Source: Aquitalea aquatica (lineage in GTDB: Bacteria > Pseudomonadota > Gammaproteobacteria > Burkholderiales > Chromobacteriaceae). From it: DNA of 64,000 bases. Within the stretch, counting starts at the first letter, position 1, and each line of letters opens with the position of its first letter. The notes beneath the pieces are model-generated. The model made no database searches. It saw only the letters and a program-made list of their open reading frames with translations, and was not told the DNA's origin. This document shows positions 37,840-47,005 of this stretch, in pieces. Made by a program: the position numbers and the translations under genes. The DNA is taken from contig NZ_JACERN010000014.1 of assembly GCF_013911085.1 (NCBI RefSeq), positions 1 through 64,000 of the forward strand, in the 5' to 3' direction.

Positions 37840-39656
37840 AAATCCAATCGATCAAAATCGCCAACTTCGAAGGCCTGCGCACTGCTGACATGCAGCTGCA
37901 TGCCCAGATCACCATGGTTTCCGGCAAAAACGGTACCGGGAAAAGCTCACTGCGTGATGCAGTGGTGATGGCCCTGTCTGGCCAGCCCACCCGCGTCAGC
38001 CTCAAGAAAGATTACGGCCAGCTGGTGGCCGAGGGCTCCAAGGCCAGCAGCATCGAGCTGAACCTGGCCGATGGCCGCAAGTCGGTGGTCACCCTTCCGG
38101 ACGGTGGCGTGGCCATGACCGGCAAGATCATCGAAGACCCGGACAAAGCCCGCGCCGGCTTGCCGTACGTTCTGACCCCGGCTGCCTTTGCCGCAGCACC
38201 GGCCGAAGGCCGCCGCACCGCGCTGTATGCACTGACCGGCTGCGCTGGCAGTACCGACGAAGCGCAAAAGCGCTTGCTGGAACGCGCTGCCGACCAGGAC
38301 AAGGTCGACGCCGTGCTACCGCTGGTGCTCGTTGGCTTTCCTGAGGCCGAGAAGCATGCCAAGCAGCGCGCAACCGAGGCCAAGGGCGCTTGGCGCGCGG
38401 TGACCGGTGAAACCTACGGAGACAAGAAGGCCGAGGGCTGGAAATCTGGCAAGCTTCCCGTTGATCTGGAAGCCGCCCAGCTGTGTGAGCAAGATCTGGC
38501 CTCTCTGGATACCCAGGTCGCACAGGCTCAGCAGGACATGGGCACGCTGCGCGCCCGTCACCAAGCCAGCACCGGCCGGGCAGGGCAGATCGCCCAGCTG
38601 ACCGAGCTGGCAGGGAAGAAGGAGAGCATCGGCAAGAAGCTGGCCGCTGATGAAGCCGACCTGGCCAGCGTGCGTGACCGCGTCGCCGAGATCAGCGCCG
38701 GCCCGGCTGAGCGCAAGGGCCTGTTGCACGACTTGGCACGCTCCCTGAATGCCCTGGTGGTGGAAGAACAGCCGCTGGGTACCGACCGCGCCAGCTACCT
38801 GACCGCTTGCACTGTGCTGGATCAGTACGAGGCCCAGCATGGACCGGTGGAAGAAGAGGGCGCTCCGGCCAGCGCCGAGGATGTCGCCAGTCTGCCGGAG
38901 TTGCAGAAATCACTGGCCATGATGGAACGCACCGTTGCCAACGACCAGCGCGACCTGAAGCTTGCCCAAGACGCCGAGGCACAACTCAAGGTGCAGCAGC
39001 AGCAGGATGGTGGCGAGCCTGTTACCGACGAGCAGCTGGCAGCCGCCAGCGACCGCATCAATACCCTGATGGCCAGTCGCAAGAAGATGGCCACGGACCT
39101 GGAAGCCATGCGCGCCAATCAGCGCGTAGCAGCCGAGGCAGACAAGAAGACCAAGGACGCCGGCAAGCACCACGCTGACGTGCAGGCCTGGTCCCTGATT
39201 GCTGACGCCCTGGCCCCGGATGGTATCCCGGGCGAAATCCTGGCTGATTCCCTGCGCCCAGTGAATGACATGCTGCATGGCCTTTCCCAAGATGCTGGCT
39301 GGGCTCGCGTCCAGATCAGCCGCGACATGGACATCACCGCTGACGGCCGCGCCTATGGCCTGCTGTCCGATTCTGAGCAGTGGCGCACCGACACCCTGCT
39401 GGCGCTGATGATTGCCCAGCTGTCCGAGCTGAAACTGGTGGTGCTGGATCGCTTCGACGTGCTGGACCTTGTTGGTCGTTCCCAGCTGCTGGACCTGCTG
39501 TGTGACCTGGCCGAAGACGGTGCTCTGGATAGCGCTGTGGTGTGCGGGACCATGAAGAAGGCCATGCCGAGTGACGAGCTGATTGGCAGCTTCTGGATCG
39601 AAAACGGGGAAGTGCTGGCCGTGGCCGGTGCTCAAGAGGAAAGGATGGCGGCGTGA
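37836..39656 (+). CDS. SMC/RecF-like ATPase (SbcC/Rad50 type)
   Basis: 606 residues. The head begins MKIQSIKIANFEGLRTADMQ with Walker A SGKNGTGKSSL at about 29-39. Long helical arms lie at about 175-430, and the C-terminal head holds the Walker B-like LKLVVLDRFDVLD (near 535). The order head-coil-head is that of RecF/SbcC/Rad50 proteins. Together with the nuclease and RecT upstream it fits a phage end-processing complex, much like the SbcC-like ATPases in some prophages. Confidence 0.8.
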   Translation: MKIQSIKIANFEGLRTADMQLHAQITMVSGKNGTGKSSLRDAVVMALSGQPTRVSLKKDYGQLVAEGSKASSIELNLADGRKSVVTLPDGGVAMTGKIIEDPDKARAGLPYVLTPAAFAAAPAEGRRTALYALTGCAGSTDEAQKRLLERAADQDKVDAVLPLVLVGFPEAEKHAKQRATEAKGAWRAVTGETYGDKKAEGWKSGKLPVDLEAAQLCEQDLASLDTQVAQAQQDMGTLRARHQASTGRAGQIAQLTELAGKKESIGKKLAADEADLASVRDRVAEISAGPAERKGLLHDLARSLNALVVEEQPLGTDRASYLTACTVLDQYEAQHGPVEEEGAPASAEDVASLPELQKSLAMMERTVANDQRDLKLAQDAEAQLKVQQQQDGGEPVTDEQLAAASDRINTLMASRKKMATDLEAMRANQRVAAEADKKTKDAGKHHADVQAWSLIADALAPDGIPGEILADSLRPVNDMLHGLSQDAGWARVQISRDMDITADGRAYGLLSDSEQWRTDTLLALMIAQLSELKLVVLDRFDVLDLVGRSQLLDLLCDLAEDGALDSAVVCGTMKKAMPSDELIGSFWIENGEVLAVAGAQEERMAA

Positions 39657-40024
39657 GCAAGCAATCTGATGTGCAACTGGCATGGAGTGAAAACGGTGAG
39701 GATTTCACCAGCGAATCACTATGCGAACTAATCGAAAACGGTGAATTACAGCCCGGACAAACGATCTACGTCGGCGAAGTGAAATATCACTCAACAGACT
39801 GGATTGGTGCTGATGACGTGATCGACATGATTGCAGATCGTGGCTACGACGAAGGCGGGGAGTATGCAGAGTGCTTCCCCGATGTTTCGGAGGAGGCCCA
39901 GGCCGAGCTTGAAGCCTTTCTTGCTGCATGGCAGGCAAAGCACTGCGCCCCGTCGTTCTTTCAGGTCATTAATGTGAAAGAACATGTCATCACCGAGGAA
40001 GAATACGCCGAGGCGAAGAAATGA
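39653..40024 (+). CDS. hypothetical acidic phage protein
   Basis: 123 residues, starting with GTG inside the ATPase stop (GTGA). The N-terminal half (CELIENGELQPGQTIYVGEV) reads as a short beta domain; the second half is very acidic (TEEEYAEAKK end). Proteins of this sort are frequent beside phage recombination genes. Function unknown; DNA mimicry is only a thought from its charge. Confidence 0.55.
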   Translation: MSKQSDVQLAWSENGEDFTSESLCELIENGELQPGQTIYVGEVKYHSTDWIGADDVIDMIADRGYDEGGEYAECFPDVSEEAQAELEAFLAAWQAKHCAPSFFQVINVKEHVITEEEYAEAKK

Positions 40025-40173
40025 CACATCTCTACCAATCCTACGGCGAGGACCATCACATCGTACCGCGCACGGAGCCGGATCTGGTGGTCGATGAGAC
40101 CCCGCCGGAGCCTGACAACGCAGCACTGAATGAAGCCCACGCAAGTGGGCTTCTCTCTTTTGAAGGGGAGTGA
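40021..40173 (+). CDS. small phage protein
   Basis: 50 residues: MTHLYQSYGEDHHIVPRTEP, then an acidic linker and NEAHASGLLSFEGE. The last codons lie in a hairpin GCCCAC-gcaa-GTGGGC (40135-40150). The start overlaps the previous stop (ATGA). The C-terminal NEAHAxGL...GE is repeated as a frame at 41253-41297. Confidence 0.45.
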   Translation: MTHLYQSYGEDHHIVPRTEPDLVVDETPPEPDNAALNEAHASGLLSFEGE

Positions 40174-40174
40174 G

Positions 40175-41257
40175 ATGGAGGCCATGCACGTTGTCAGTGT
40201 CAGCGGCGGCAAGGACAGCACTGCCACATTGCTGCTGGCCATGGAACGCATATCCCGGGAAAACCTGCGCGCAATCTTCTGCGACACCGGCAACGAGCAT
40301 CAGGCCGTCTACGAGTACCTGTCTTACCTGGAGCAGGCTCTAGATATCCAGATTGATCGGCTCAAGGCTGATTTCAGTGAGCAGATAGCAGACAAGCGCA
40401 CGTTCATTGCCCGCGATGATCGCACCCGTCGCCAATACGACACCGTCGGCATCGAAGATGCTGCAGGCAACCCCGTATGGGCGCGGGATGGATTTGGAAA
40501 AATCAGATTCAAGATCAAAGAGAAGAACGGCGCACCGTTCTGCGCCTTGATACAGAAAACCGTCAAGGTAGGCGGAGGCCGGAGAGTTCGCTGGACGAAC
40601 AAGGCCAAGCGCCGGGCGCTGGCTGTCCTTCACCCGACTGGCAATCCGTTTCTTGACCTCTGCATGTGGAAGGGGCGCTTCCCCAGCCGCAAGGGGCAGT
40701 TCTGCACCGAGGAACTGAAACGCAATATGGCCGTGGCTTACCAAATCGACCTTGTAGACGCCGGATATCGTGTCATTAGCTGGCAGGGTGTTCGCCGGGA
40801 TGAATCGGCCCGCCGCTCAAATGTCCGCAAATCAGAGCGCATCGGCCCGCGCATGCATGCCTTCCGCCCGCTGGTCGAGTGGACTGCACTCGACGTTTTC
40901 AACTACTGCGCCCAGCGCAGCATCCAGCCGAACCCGCTCTATCTGCAAGGCTGCAGCCGTGTCGGTTGCATGCCATGCATCAACGTCAGCAAGGACGAAC
41001 TGCGCACCATCAGCCAGCGCTGGCCAGAGGAGATTGAACGCGTTGCCAGTTGGGAATGGCTTGTTGGCCAGGCCAGCAAGCGCGGTGCCGCGACATTCCT
41101 GCCAGCACCAGGCGAGACAAGAACCGCCGTTGATCGCGGGAATATCTGGCAGCGGGTCGAGTGGAGCCGAACAACACGCGGCGGAAGCCAATATGACCCG
41201 CTGGCCGATCTGTCCGAGCCAACAGCATGCAGCAGCGCTTATGGATTGTGCAATTAA
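40175..41257 (+). CDS. PP-loop ATPase, phosphoadenosine-phosphosulfate reductase family
   Basis: 360 residues. It starts MEAMHVVSVSGGKDSTATLL with a PP-loop SGGKDS, followed by IFCDTGNEHQAVYEYLSYLE, the usual adenylate-binding layout. Cysteines occur at FLDLCMWKG, FCTEEL and CSRVGCMPCINVS, possibly holding an Fe-S cluster. Phage members of this family are not true sulfate-assimilation enzymes; a role in DNA or RNA modification, for instance sulfur insertion as in DndC, is a guess. Ribosome site GGGGAG 5 bases upstream. Confidence 0.8.
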   Translation: MEAMHVVSVSGGKDSTATLLLAMERISRENLRAIFCDTGNEHQAVYEYLSYLEQALDIQIDRLKADFSEQIADKRTFIARDDRTRRQYDTVGIEDAAGNPVWARDGFGKIRFKIKEKNGAPFCALIQKTVKVGGGRRVRWTNKAKRRALAVLHPTGNPFLDLCMWKGRFPSRKGQFCTEELKRNMAVAYQIDLVDAGYRVISWQGVRRDESARRSNVRKSERIGPRMHAFRPLVEWTALDVFNYCAQRSIQPNPLYLQGCSRVGCMPCINVSKDELRTISQRWPEEIERVASWEWLVGQASKRGAATFLPAPGETRTAVDRGNIWQRVEWSRTTRGGSQYDPLADLSEPTACSSAYGLCN

Positions 41258-41298
41258 CGAGGCCCACGCGATGGGCCTCAACTTTTTGGGAGAGTGAG

Positions 41299-41850
41299 AT
41301 GAGCAACGAAAAGATGCGGGCGGAGTTTGAGGCGTGGGTAGATGCGAAGACCACACTAAAGCCAGAAAAAGATGCGGACGGATTTTACGTGGATATGGAC
41401 GTTTATACATGGTGGAAAGTATGGCAAGCCGCCCGCGCCCAGCCTGCCGAGTATGACACGATGCGACTGGCTGAAATGGTGTTGAGCGATTGCGGTTGCT
41501 CTACTGCCATCAGTGACCGATTGCAGCGCCGTGTAGCTGAGCGCATTCAGCGCCACATTGATGGCTTGCAGCCGGTACAGCCTGCCGGTGAGGCGGTGGC
41601 CCAGAAGCCGGTTGGGGAAATTGGCGCTTACGGCCCAGTGTGGTTCAGCCAGAAAATCAGCGACCTGCCGGTGGGAACCAAAGTGTATGCCGCCCCGCCC
41701 GCGCAGGTGCCGGATGGGTGGCAGTTGGTGCCGAAGGAGGCGACGCAAAGCATGATAGACGCCATGCCACCCGTAGAAGAAATAGGATACTGGGCAATGT
41801 ATGAAGCTGCACTCGCAGCCGCCCCGCAGCCGAAGGGAGACAAGAAATGA
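41299..41850 (+). CDS. hypothetical phage protein
   Basis: 183 residues: MSNEKMRAEFEAWVDAKTTL, then DGFYVDMDVYTWWKVWQAAR, a mosaic form common in enterobacterial and Burkholderia prophages (EFEAW...W..W.A). The C-terminal half with VPDGWQLVPKEATQSMIDAM is also a repeated phage theme. The function is unknown. GGGAGAG precedes the start and its stop overlaps the next gene by 4 bases. Confidence 0.65.
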   Translation: MSNEKMRAEFEAWVDAKTTLKPEKDADGFYVDMDVYTWWKVWQAARAQPAEYDTMRLAEMVLSDCGCSTAISDRLQRRVAERIQRHIDGLQPVQPAGEAVAQKPVGEIGAYGPVWFSQKISDLPVGTKVYAAPPAQVPDGWQLVPKEATQSMIDAMPPVEEIGYWAMYEAALAAAPQPKGDKK

Positions 41851-42485
41851 AAGAGCGACCAATCCTCTTCAGCGCACCGATGGTGCGCGCCATCCTTTCC
41901 GGCCTGAAGACGCAAACCCGGAGGTTGATGAAAAACCCACCCACTCCGTCCGAGCACTTCCCTTGGCTTGGTGTCAAAAGCCTTCGTGGACCCGGCCACT
42001 TTGTCTACCCGAACGCACTGCGGCAGATCCTTGCCGAATGCCCATACGGAGAACCCGGAGACCAAATTTGGGTGCGGGAGACGTGGGACTTCCTGCCGAG
42101 CGGAACCAGTGAATGCATGATCCGATACTTTGCCGACAATGCAATGGAGCAGCGCACCACTCCGTCCAACTTCAATCCGTTTATATACGGCAATGAGAAA
42201 AAACGGCCCAGCATCCACATGCCACGCTGGGCTAGCCGCATCCTGCTGGAAATCGTCAGCGTGCGTGTGGAGCGGCTGCAAGACATCAGCGAAGCCGACT
42301 CGCTGGCCGAGGGCGTACTCCCGGAGCCGTGCGACCACTCCCGCAGATCATGCGAGGAAATCGGATGCTACGGCGATACCGCTAAGGCTGCTTATCGCGG
42401 CCTGTGGGAGCAGATCAACGGCCCCAGCAGCTGGCACTCTAATCCGTGGGTATGGGTCGTGGAATTCAAGAGGATTGAGCCATGA
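41847..42485 (+). CDS. ASCH-domain (PUA-like) phage protein
   Basis: 212 residues. MKERPILFSAPMVRAILSGL followed by KTQTRR is the ASCH hallmark (pocket with K and RR); GEPGDQIWVRETW and SIHMPRWASRILLEIVSVRV then ERLQDIS complete the family pattern. ASCH proteins bind RNA or act on modified nucleosides (some are N4-acetylcytidine hydrolases). Next to the PP-loop enzyme gene, it may share a nucleic-acid-modification role. Confidence 0.85.
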   Translation: MKERPILFSAPMVRAILSGLKTQTRRLMKNPPTPSEHFPWLGVKSLRGPGHFVYPNALRQILAECPYGEPGDQIWVRETWDFLPSGTSECMIRYFADNAMEQRTTPSNFNPFIYGNEKKRPSIHMPRWASRILLEIVSVRVERLQDISEADSLAEGVLPEPCDHSRRSCEEIGCYGDTAKAAYRGLWEQINGPSSWHSNPWVWVVEFKRIEP

Positions 42486-42709
42486 CTGACCTGGAATCAT
42501 ACGCCATCGCTTGCGCTCACTCCGACATCGAAGTCAGTTGCGTAGAGATGAGTCGATACAAGGGCCAGCGCAGAATCTACAGCATGGCCGCCCTGAGCCT
42601 CTTTGACAAAGAGGCTCTTTCTTTTCCGATATCACTGCTGGTGAGCAAAGGCTTGGCTGAAATTCGCGGTGATGAAATTGAGCTGCTGCGATATGCAGCA
42701 AGGGGGTGA
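42482..42709 (+). CDS. hypothetical small phage protein
   Basis: 75 residues: MTDLESYAIACAHSDIEVSC then a SFPISLLVSKGLAEIRGDEI end. Reads as a small winged-helix-like fold. Coupled by an ATGA overlap to the ASCH gene. Confidence 0.5.
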   Translation: MTDLESYAIACAHSDIEVSCVEMSRYKGQRRIYSMAALSLFDKEALSFPISLLVSKGLAEIRGDEIELLRYAARG

Positions 42710-42712
42710 CGG

Positions 42713-42937
42713 ATGGAATTTCCTGTCTGCGCAGTCTGCAACAAGCCGGTGGATCGCATTGAATGGTTTGATGATCATTCCGCGCGCGGCCGGGTGTTCC
42801 GGGTTTTTTGCCATGGAAAGGTGGAAGAGCAGGTGCTAACTGACCGGATGGCGTTGCACATGGTGCGGGGAACCGAAATTGCCTTTGGCAACGCATTCAC
42901 AGCTCATGTCAAAGCCATTGAAGATAAAGGGAGATAA
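42713..42937 (+). CDS. small zinc-binding-type phage protein
   Basis: 74 residues: MEFPVCAVCNKPVDRIEWFD then DHSARGRVFRVFCHGKVEEQ. CxxC and a distal C-H pair fit one zinc site. Short proteins of this form (CxxCxxPVDxxxxxxD...FxVxCHGxxE) occur in many prophages; function unknown. Confidence 0.65.
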   Translation: MEFPVCAVCNKPVDRIEWFDDHSARGRVFRVFCHGKVEEQVLTDRMALHMVRGTEIAFGNAFTAHVKAIEDKGR

Positions 42938-42940
42938 CAG

Positions 42941-43309
42941 ATGGCCACACCAAACAAACCCATTGACGGGCAAAAGTACGGAATGCTGACCGCGATCCGG
43001 AAAACCGGCTGCGTCCATAGCTCCGGTGGCGTCGCCCGGGCAATCTGGCTGTTCCAGTGCGAGTGCGGGAAGCTGGTCGAGAAGAAGCGCGACAACGTGA
43101 CTTCCGGCAAGACCGTCTCATGCGGCTGCCTGCGCCCAGGCGTTCAGCCGGGCAAGAAGGATCTGGCTACCCTGGCCGGGCAGAACCGGGAATTCGTGCC
43201 GGAGTCGATGCGCGGGCTACCGGGGACGGTGATTGGCGAACGGCACACCAAGGGACGTTCGTTTGGCTATGCGCCGAGCTTCGGCGTGTGCAGTTCGGAA
43301 TATGTTTGA
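42941..43309 (+). CDS. phage zinc-binding protein of the CECG-CGCL type
   Basis: 122 residues. IDGQKYGMLTAIRKTGCVHS and WLFQCECGKLVEKKRDNVTS followed by KTVSCGCL are typical of short phage proteins (CxCG...GxxxSCGC) that often accompany HNH nucleases. No nuclease residues are visible. Followed closely by the DUF4224 gene. Confidence 0.65.
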   Translation: MATPNKPIDGQKYGMLTAIRKTGCVHSSGGVARAIWLFQCECGKLVEKKRDNVTSGKTVSCGCLRPGVQPGKKDLATLAGQNREFVPESMRGLPGTVIGERHTKGRSFGYAPSFGVCSSEYV

Positions 43310-43320
43310 GGGGAAGCACT

Positions 43321-43557
43321 ATGGCAAAAGTCCGCATGGACCTGGAACAACTCCAGAAGCTGACCGGACGGAAGAATCGTTCGGCCCAGGCGCGCTGGTT
43401 TAAAGCGCATTTTGGCGTGGACGTACCCTGCGATCAGGCAGGACCGATCATGACCGAGCAGACCTATCAAGACCTGCTGGCAAAACAGTGTGGCCTGTAT
43501 TCTGGACCGCAAGCACAGCCGGCAGTACGCCGCCCAACAGTAAGGAATGCAAGATGA
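43321..43557 (+). CDS. DUF4224 protein preceding the integrase
   Basis: 78 residues: MAKVRMDLEQLQKLTGRKNR, then SAQARWFKAHFGVDVPCDQA. LTGRKxxSAQxRWxxxxxG is the DUF4224 pattern, usually coded just before phage integrases and thought to act like an excisionase or directionality factor (inferred). GAGGGGAAGC precedes the start; the integrase start overlaps its stop (ATGA). Confidence 0.75.
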   Translation: MAKVRMDLEQLQKLTGRKNRSAQARWFKAHFGVDVPCDQAGPIMTEQTYQDLLAKQCGLYSGPQAQPAVRRPTVRNAR

Positions 43558-44732
43558 GCAGACCACGGCAGACAAACAGAGGCCTTACCTTGTCGCGGAT
43601 ATACACGAAAGGTAAGCGCTTCTACCTTTTCGCGGCAGAGGCCCTGATCAGTCCTGCCGATGGCAAAGCCAAGAAATGGCACAGCCTTTGCCCGATTACC
43701 GACGGTGAAGTGGAGGCACGCCGCCTGGCTCAGCTGATTCTTGATCACAACCGCGCCGAGGGTGATGAAGGGGATTTCCCGCGGCATTTCCGCAAGTACA
43801 TGGCCGCGATGATCGAGGAGCGAGACAAGCAGAAGCCGAAGGAGGAGGCACGGGCCAAAATCCATGAGAACGGCAACAAGAACTTGCTGAGCGTCTCATC
43901 GGTCATCGAGAAAGCGTTCTTTGAGTTCAATGTCGATCAGGTGCTGCCGGTGGATGTGGCCAAGTTTGTGGATGACTGGGAGGGGCGGCGCATGGGGCAG
44001 GTATATCACTCCCGGCTGTCTGACTTCTTCCGCTGGGCATGCCGGCGGGGCCTGCGCACGGATAACCCGGTGCGGGAAGTCAGTATCAAGAAGCCGAAGC
44101 GCCGGATGCGCTACATCACGGACAAGGAATACAACGCCATCCGCCAAGCTTTGCTGATCGGCAAGAATGGCCGAGTCAATCGCAGCGGCCTGATGGTGCA
44201 GTGCTACATCGACCTGTGCTATCTGATGTACCAGCGCACCACGGAAATCAGGCTGCTAAAGTGGTCCGACATCACTGAGAAGGGGATATTGTTCACCCCG
44301 ACCAAGACTGAGCACAGCAGCGGTGCCAAGGTGTTTGTGCCGATGACCGGCCAGATATGGGCCGTTTTGCAGCAGGCCAAGGTAGCTTGGGCACAAGGAA
44401 GAGATATAAAGGAAGGGGTGACCCGGTCGCCCTATATCATATGCAACGGAAAAGGCAAGCCCTATACGGCCCACGGCATCGGCACTGCGTGGACTCGGGC
44501 GCGGGAACGGGCAGGAATCCAGGATGCAACACTGAAGGACTTGCGGGCCAAGGCGATGACCGACGCCAAGAAGGTGGGCTACTCGATGACGCAGATATCG
44601 GTCGGGGCGGCACATGCCGATGAGGCTATGACCGAGGCGTACATCAAGCTGCGCGAGGTGCCGGTCAGTGAGGTGGAGATGAAGCTGCCGGCCGCCTCTG
44701 ACCATGGGCAGAAACCTTCTAATACCGCCTGA
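43554..44732 (+). CDS. int: tyrosine integrase
   Basis: 392 residues. A core-binding domain lies at about 75-180 and the catalytic domain at 185-385: Arg I in YQRTTEIRLLKW, the box II DLRAKAMTDAKKVG (the His of HxxR is Lys, as in several phage integrases), the His in GAAHADEAMTEAYI and the catalytic Tyr in the same EAYIK. It recombines attP with a tRNA-Pro gene whose 3' part is found 112 bp downstream. Confidence 0.9.
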   Translation: MSRPRQTNRGLTLSRIYTKGKRFYLFAAEALISPADGKAKKWHSLCPITDGEVEARRLAQLILDHNRAEGDEGDFPRHFRKYMAAMIEERDKQKPKEEARAKIHENGNKNLLSVSSVIEKAFFEFNVDQVLPVDVAKFVDDWEGRRMGQVYHSRLSDFFRWACRRGLRTDNPVREVSIKKPKRRMRYITDKEYNAIRQALLIGKNGRVNRSGLMVQCYIDLCYLMYQRTTEIRLLKWSDITEKGILFTPTKTEHSSGAKVFVPMTGQIWAVLQQAKVAWAQGRDIKEGVTRSPYIICNGKGKPYTAHGIGTAWTRARERAGIQDATLKDLRAKAMTDAKKVGYSMTQISVGAAHADEAMTEAYIKLREVPVSEVEMKLPAASDHGQKPSNTA

Positions 44733-44843
44733 CGACCCTATGCAAAATAGGGGTTGCCGGGCAGGTTGCTACGCAAGAAATATTAGACGCTCACTCTGGA
44801 ATGATGTTTTAAATCAATATCTTGTGCGCGCCTGCAGTTGCGC

Positions 44844-44888
44844 ATGGGGTGCAGGGGGTCGGAAGTTCGAATCTTCTCACCCCGACCA
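44844..44888 (+). other. attachment site: 3' part of tRNA-Pro(GGG)
   Basis: Anticodon loop ATGGGGT (44844-44850), 3' anticodon arm GCAGG, T arm GGAAG-TTCGAAT-CTTCT (44861-44877) and acceptor CACCCCG-A-CCA (44878-44888) form the end of a tRNA-Pro. The preceding bases (TTGCGC) do not pair with GCAGG, so the 5' half is missing. It marks one end of the prophage, and the intact tRNA should lie at the other end, outside the window on the left. Confidence 0.8.
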
Positions 44889-44912
44889 CAAGACCAAAGC
44901 AATACCAACATT

Positions 44913-44938
44913 AAGCCATCCTACGGGGTGGCTTTTTT
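44913..44938 (+). terminator. terminator downstream of the tRNA-Pro remnant
   Basis: AAGCCAtcctacggggTGGCTT-TTTT; probably the original terminator of the tRNA gene on the host side. Confidence 0.65.
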
Positions 44939-45323
44939 GTTTTCTACTCATTCATGTACTGATTTTAACGCGATTTTATTCTAAGTAATCCGTGGATCAG
45001 TCTATCTGTAGTTTCTATTATTCGTACGCTTGTTTATTGCGTGATACGGCCGTATTTCACTTGCTCCTCAGTAATGTCTTCTTGCTTGTTCGTATGCGGA
45101 ATTCGGTATGGGGTATTTTGGTACTTGGGCAAGCGGCAAATGTGCTTTAGGTGCAAAAACCACACAATTATTATTGTTTTTGTTCTGCGTCAGCATAACT
45201 TTAATCATGCTCGGGTTTAATCGGCTTATGATTTGCCCGTATTCAATCAAAGCCTAAGTGGGTTGCCATTGCGCCAGAAAGCCAGCAGGGTAAGTAAATA
45301 TTATTCTCCCTGGTTTCGGCACG
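44939..45323. other. AT-rich host intergenic region
   Basis: 385 bp between the attachment site and the chemoreceptor gene. It is clearly AT-rich against both sides and has no convincing frame, tRNA or repeat. It probably contains the chemoreceptor promoter, which I could not place. Confidence 0.5.
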
Positions 45324-46988
45324 ATGTTTTCTGATAAAGACCAAGTAAAACAAAAAGATATGCGAAACAATCAGCCCGTCAGTCAGCAGGAAACCATCGT
45401 TCCGGATGGTGTGTTCATTTATTCTCGTACCGATACACAAGGCAATATTGTCGAGGCCAATAAAGCCTTTGCCCAGATCAGTGGCTTCGAGCAAGAGGAG
45501 ATGGTTGGCCAGCCACATAACCTTATTCGCCATCCCGACATGCCGGAAGAAGCCTTTGCCGATATGTGGCGCAATCTCAAGGACGGGCGGCCCTGGCGTG
45601 GCCTGGTGAAGAACCGGCGTAAAGATGGTGGTTTCTACTGGGTGCGGGCCAATGCCTCAGCGGTGCGCGAACATGGGCAGATTGTCGGTTACCAGTCGGT
45701 ACGTACGCTTCCTGGGCGTGATGAAGTCGCAGCCGCCGAACTGCTGTATCGGCGTATCCGCCAAGGTGATGGTTCTTTGTCTATCGAAAACGGTGCGGTG
45801 GTGAAGAAGCGGCCGCCCCTGGTGCAAGCGGTAAGTGGCTTTACTTTTCAGCTGAATGCAGTGTTGGTGCTTGCTGTACTGGCTTTGCTGCTGGGTCTGG
45901 TCGCTAGTAGCCAGAGCAGCTTTATGCCCTGGTTTCAGGGGACGGCGGTATTGGCCCTGTTGTGCTGCCTGGTGGCAGTGCTATACATCCTGCCTGGGGT
46001 GCTTGGTCGCCTGACGCGCATCCAGCATTTTTTGCAGGATTTGCTTAAAACCGGCAATTTGCGCGCCAATTTGCAGCCAACGCGCAGGGATTTGATCAGC
46101 AAGATCGCAGCTGAGCTAGATAATCAGACGGCTGCCGTCGGTGCCACCATTCAGGTGATGCTGAACTCTGCACGGAATGTGCAGGATACCTCGGACAATC
46201 TCAACCAGAGCGTGGTGTCGCTGGTTTCGTCGGCATCGTTGCAAACCGAAAAGACGACGGCCTCAGCCGCCACGATTGAACAACTGGCGACATCGATTGG
46301 CTTGATCGCGCAGCATGCCCACGATACCGAAGCGGTGACTCGTGATGTTGGCAGCAAGGCAGGGGAGGCGGCACGCTTGTCGGAGCGCGCCAGTGAAACC
46401 ATTCACGAACTGGCGGCTACTGTTGCCAGCTCGGCCGAGACCGTGGAAAAACTGGGGCAACGTACTGAAGATATCGGCAAGGTAGCCAGTGTCATCAAGG
46501 ATATTGCCGACCAGACCAATCTGCTGGCGCTAAATGCCGCCATCGAGGCTGCCCGTGCTGGTGAAACCGGACGTGGCTTTGCCGTGGTAGCCGACGAAGT
46601 GCGCAAGCTGGCAGAGCGTACTGCCAATGCCACCCAGGAAATCGACAAGATGATTTCACGGATCCAGGCGGATACCGTGGGTTCGGTGACCGGCATGCGC
46701 CAGAGCGCGGCGCAGGTGGGCACCAGTGTCGAGCTGGTGCATCAGGCGCATACGGTGCTGGATGAAATCAGTGTGCAAATGGCAAGAGCCGTCAGTATGG
46801 TGGCGGAAATCAGCCATTCTGCGGATGAACAGAAAATAGGGATGGATCTGATGGGCAAGGGGCTGGAGTCTATGGCGGCCTTGACGGGTAAAAACCTGGA
46901 GGTGGCACATGCCACCGAAGCCGCATCGAGCCGCTTGCAGCTGAATGTGGAGCGTATGAGCAAGGCGGTGGCGCAGTATCAGGTCTGA
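45324..46988 (+). CDS. methyl-accepting chemotaxis protein with N-terminal PAS (Aer-like)
   Basis: 554 residues. PAS domain at about 25-135 ([20 protein letters not shown] then [17 protein letters not shown], the Aer-type HPDMP). Two hydrophobic segments at about 172-226 form a membrane hairpin. The signalling tip is complete: [20 protein letters not shown] followed by [18 protein letters not shown]. It should sense redox or energy state, like Aer. There is no strong ribosome site at 45324; an ATG at 45360 is an alternative start. Confidence 0.9.
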   Translation: MFSDKDQVKQKDMRNNQPVSQQETIVPDGVFIYSRTDTQGNIVEANKAFAQISGFEQEEMVGQPHNLIRHPDMPEEAFADMWRNLKDGRPWRGLVKNRRKDGGFYWVRANASAVREHGQIVGYQSVRTLPGRDEVAAAELLYRRIRQGDGSLSIENGAVVKKRPPLVQAVSGFTFQLNAVLVLAVLALLLGLVASSQSSFMPWFQGTAVLALLCCLVAVLYILPGVLGRLTRIQHFLQDLLKTGNLRANLQPTRRDLISKIAAELDNQTAAVGATIQVMLNSARNVQDTSDNLNQSVVSLVSSASLQTEKTTASAATIEQLATSIGLIAQHAHDTEAVTRDVGSKAGEAARLSERASETIHELAATVASSAETVEKLGQRTEDIGKVASVIKDIADQTNLLALNAAIEAARAGETGRGFAVVADEVRKLAERTANATQEIDKMISRIQADTVGSVTGMRQSAAQVGTSVELVHQAHTVLDEISVQMARAVSMVAEISHSADEQKIGMDLMGKGLESMAALTGKNLEVAHATEAASSRLQLNVERMSKAVAQYQV

Positions 46989-47005
46989 TTGACTCTGCTG
47001 ATGAA

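Noticed and set aside
44704-44988. Plus-strand frame running over the tRNA-Pro remnant
   Set aside because: It covers the attachment site and tRNA sequence and has no ribosome site.
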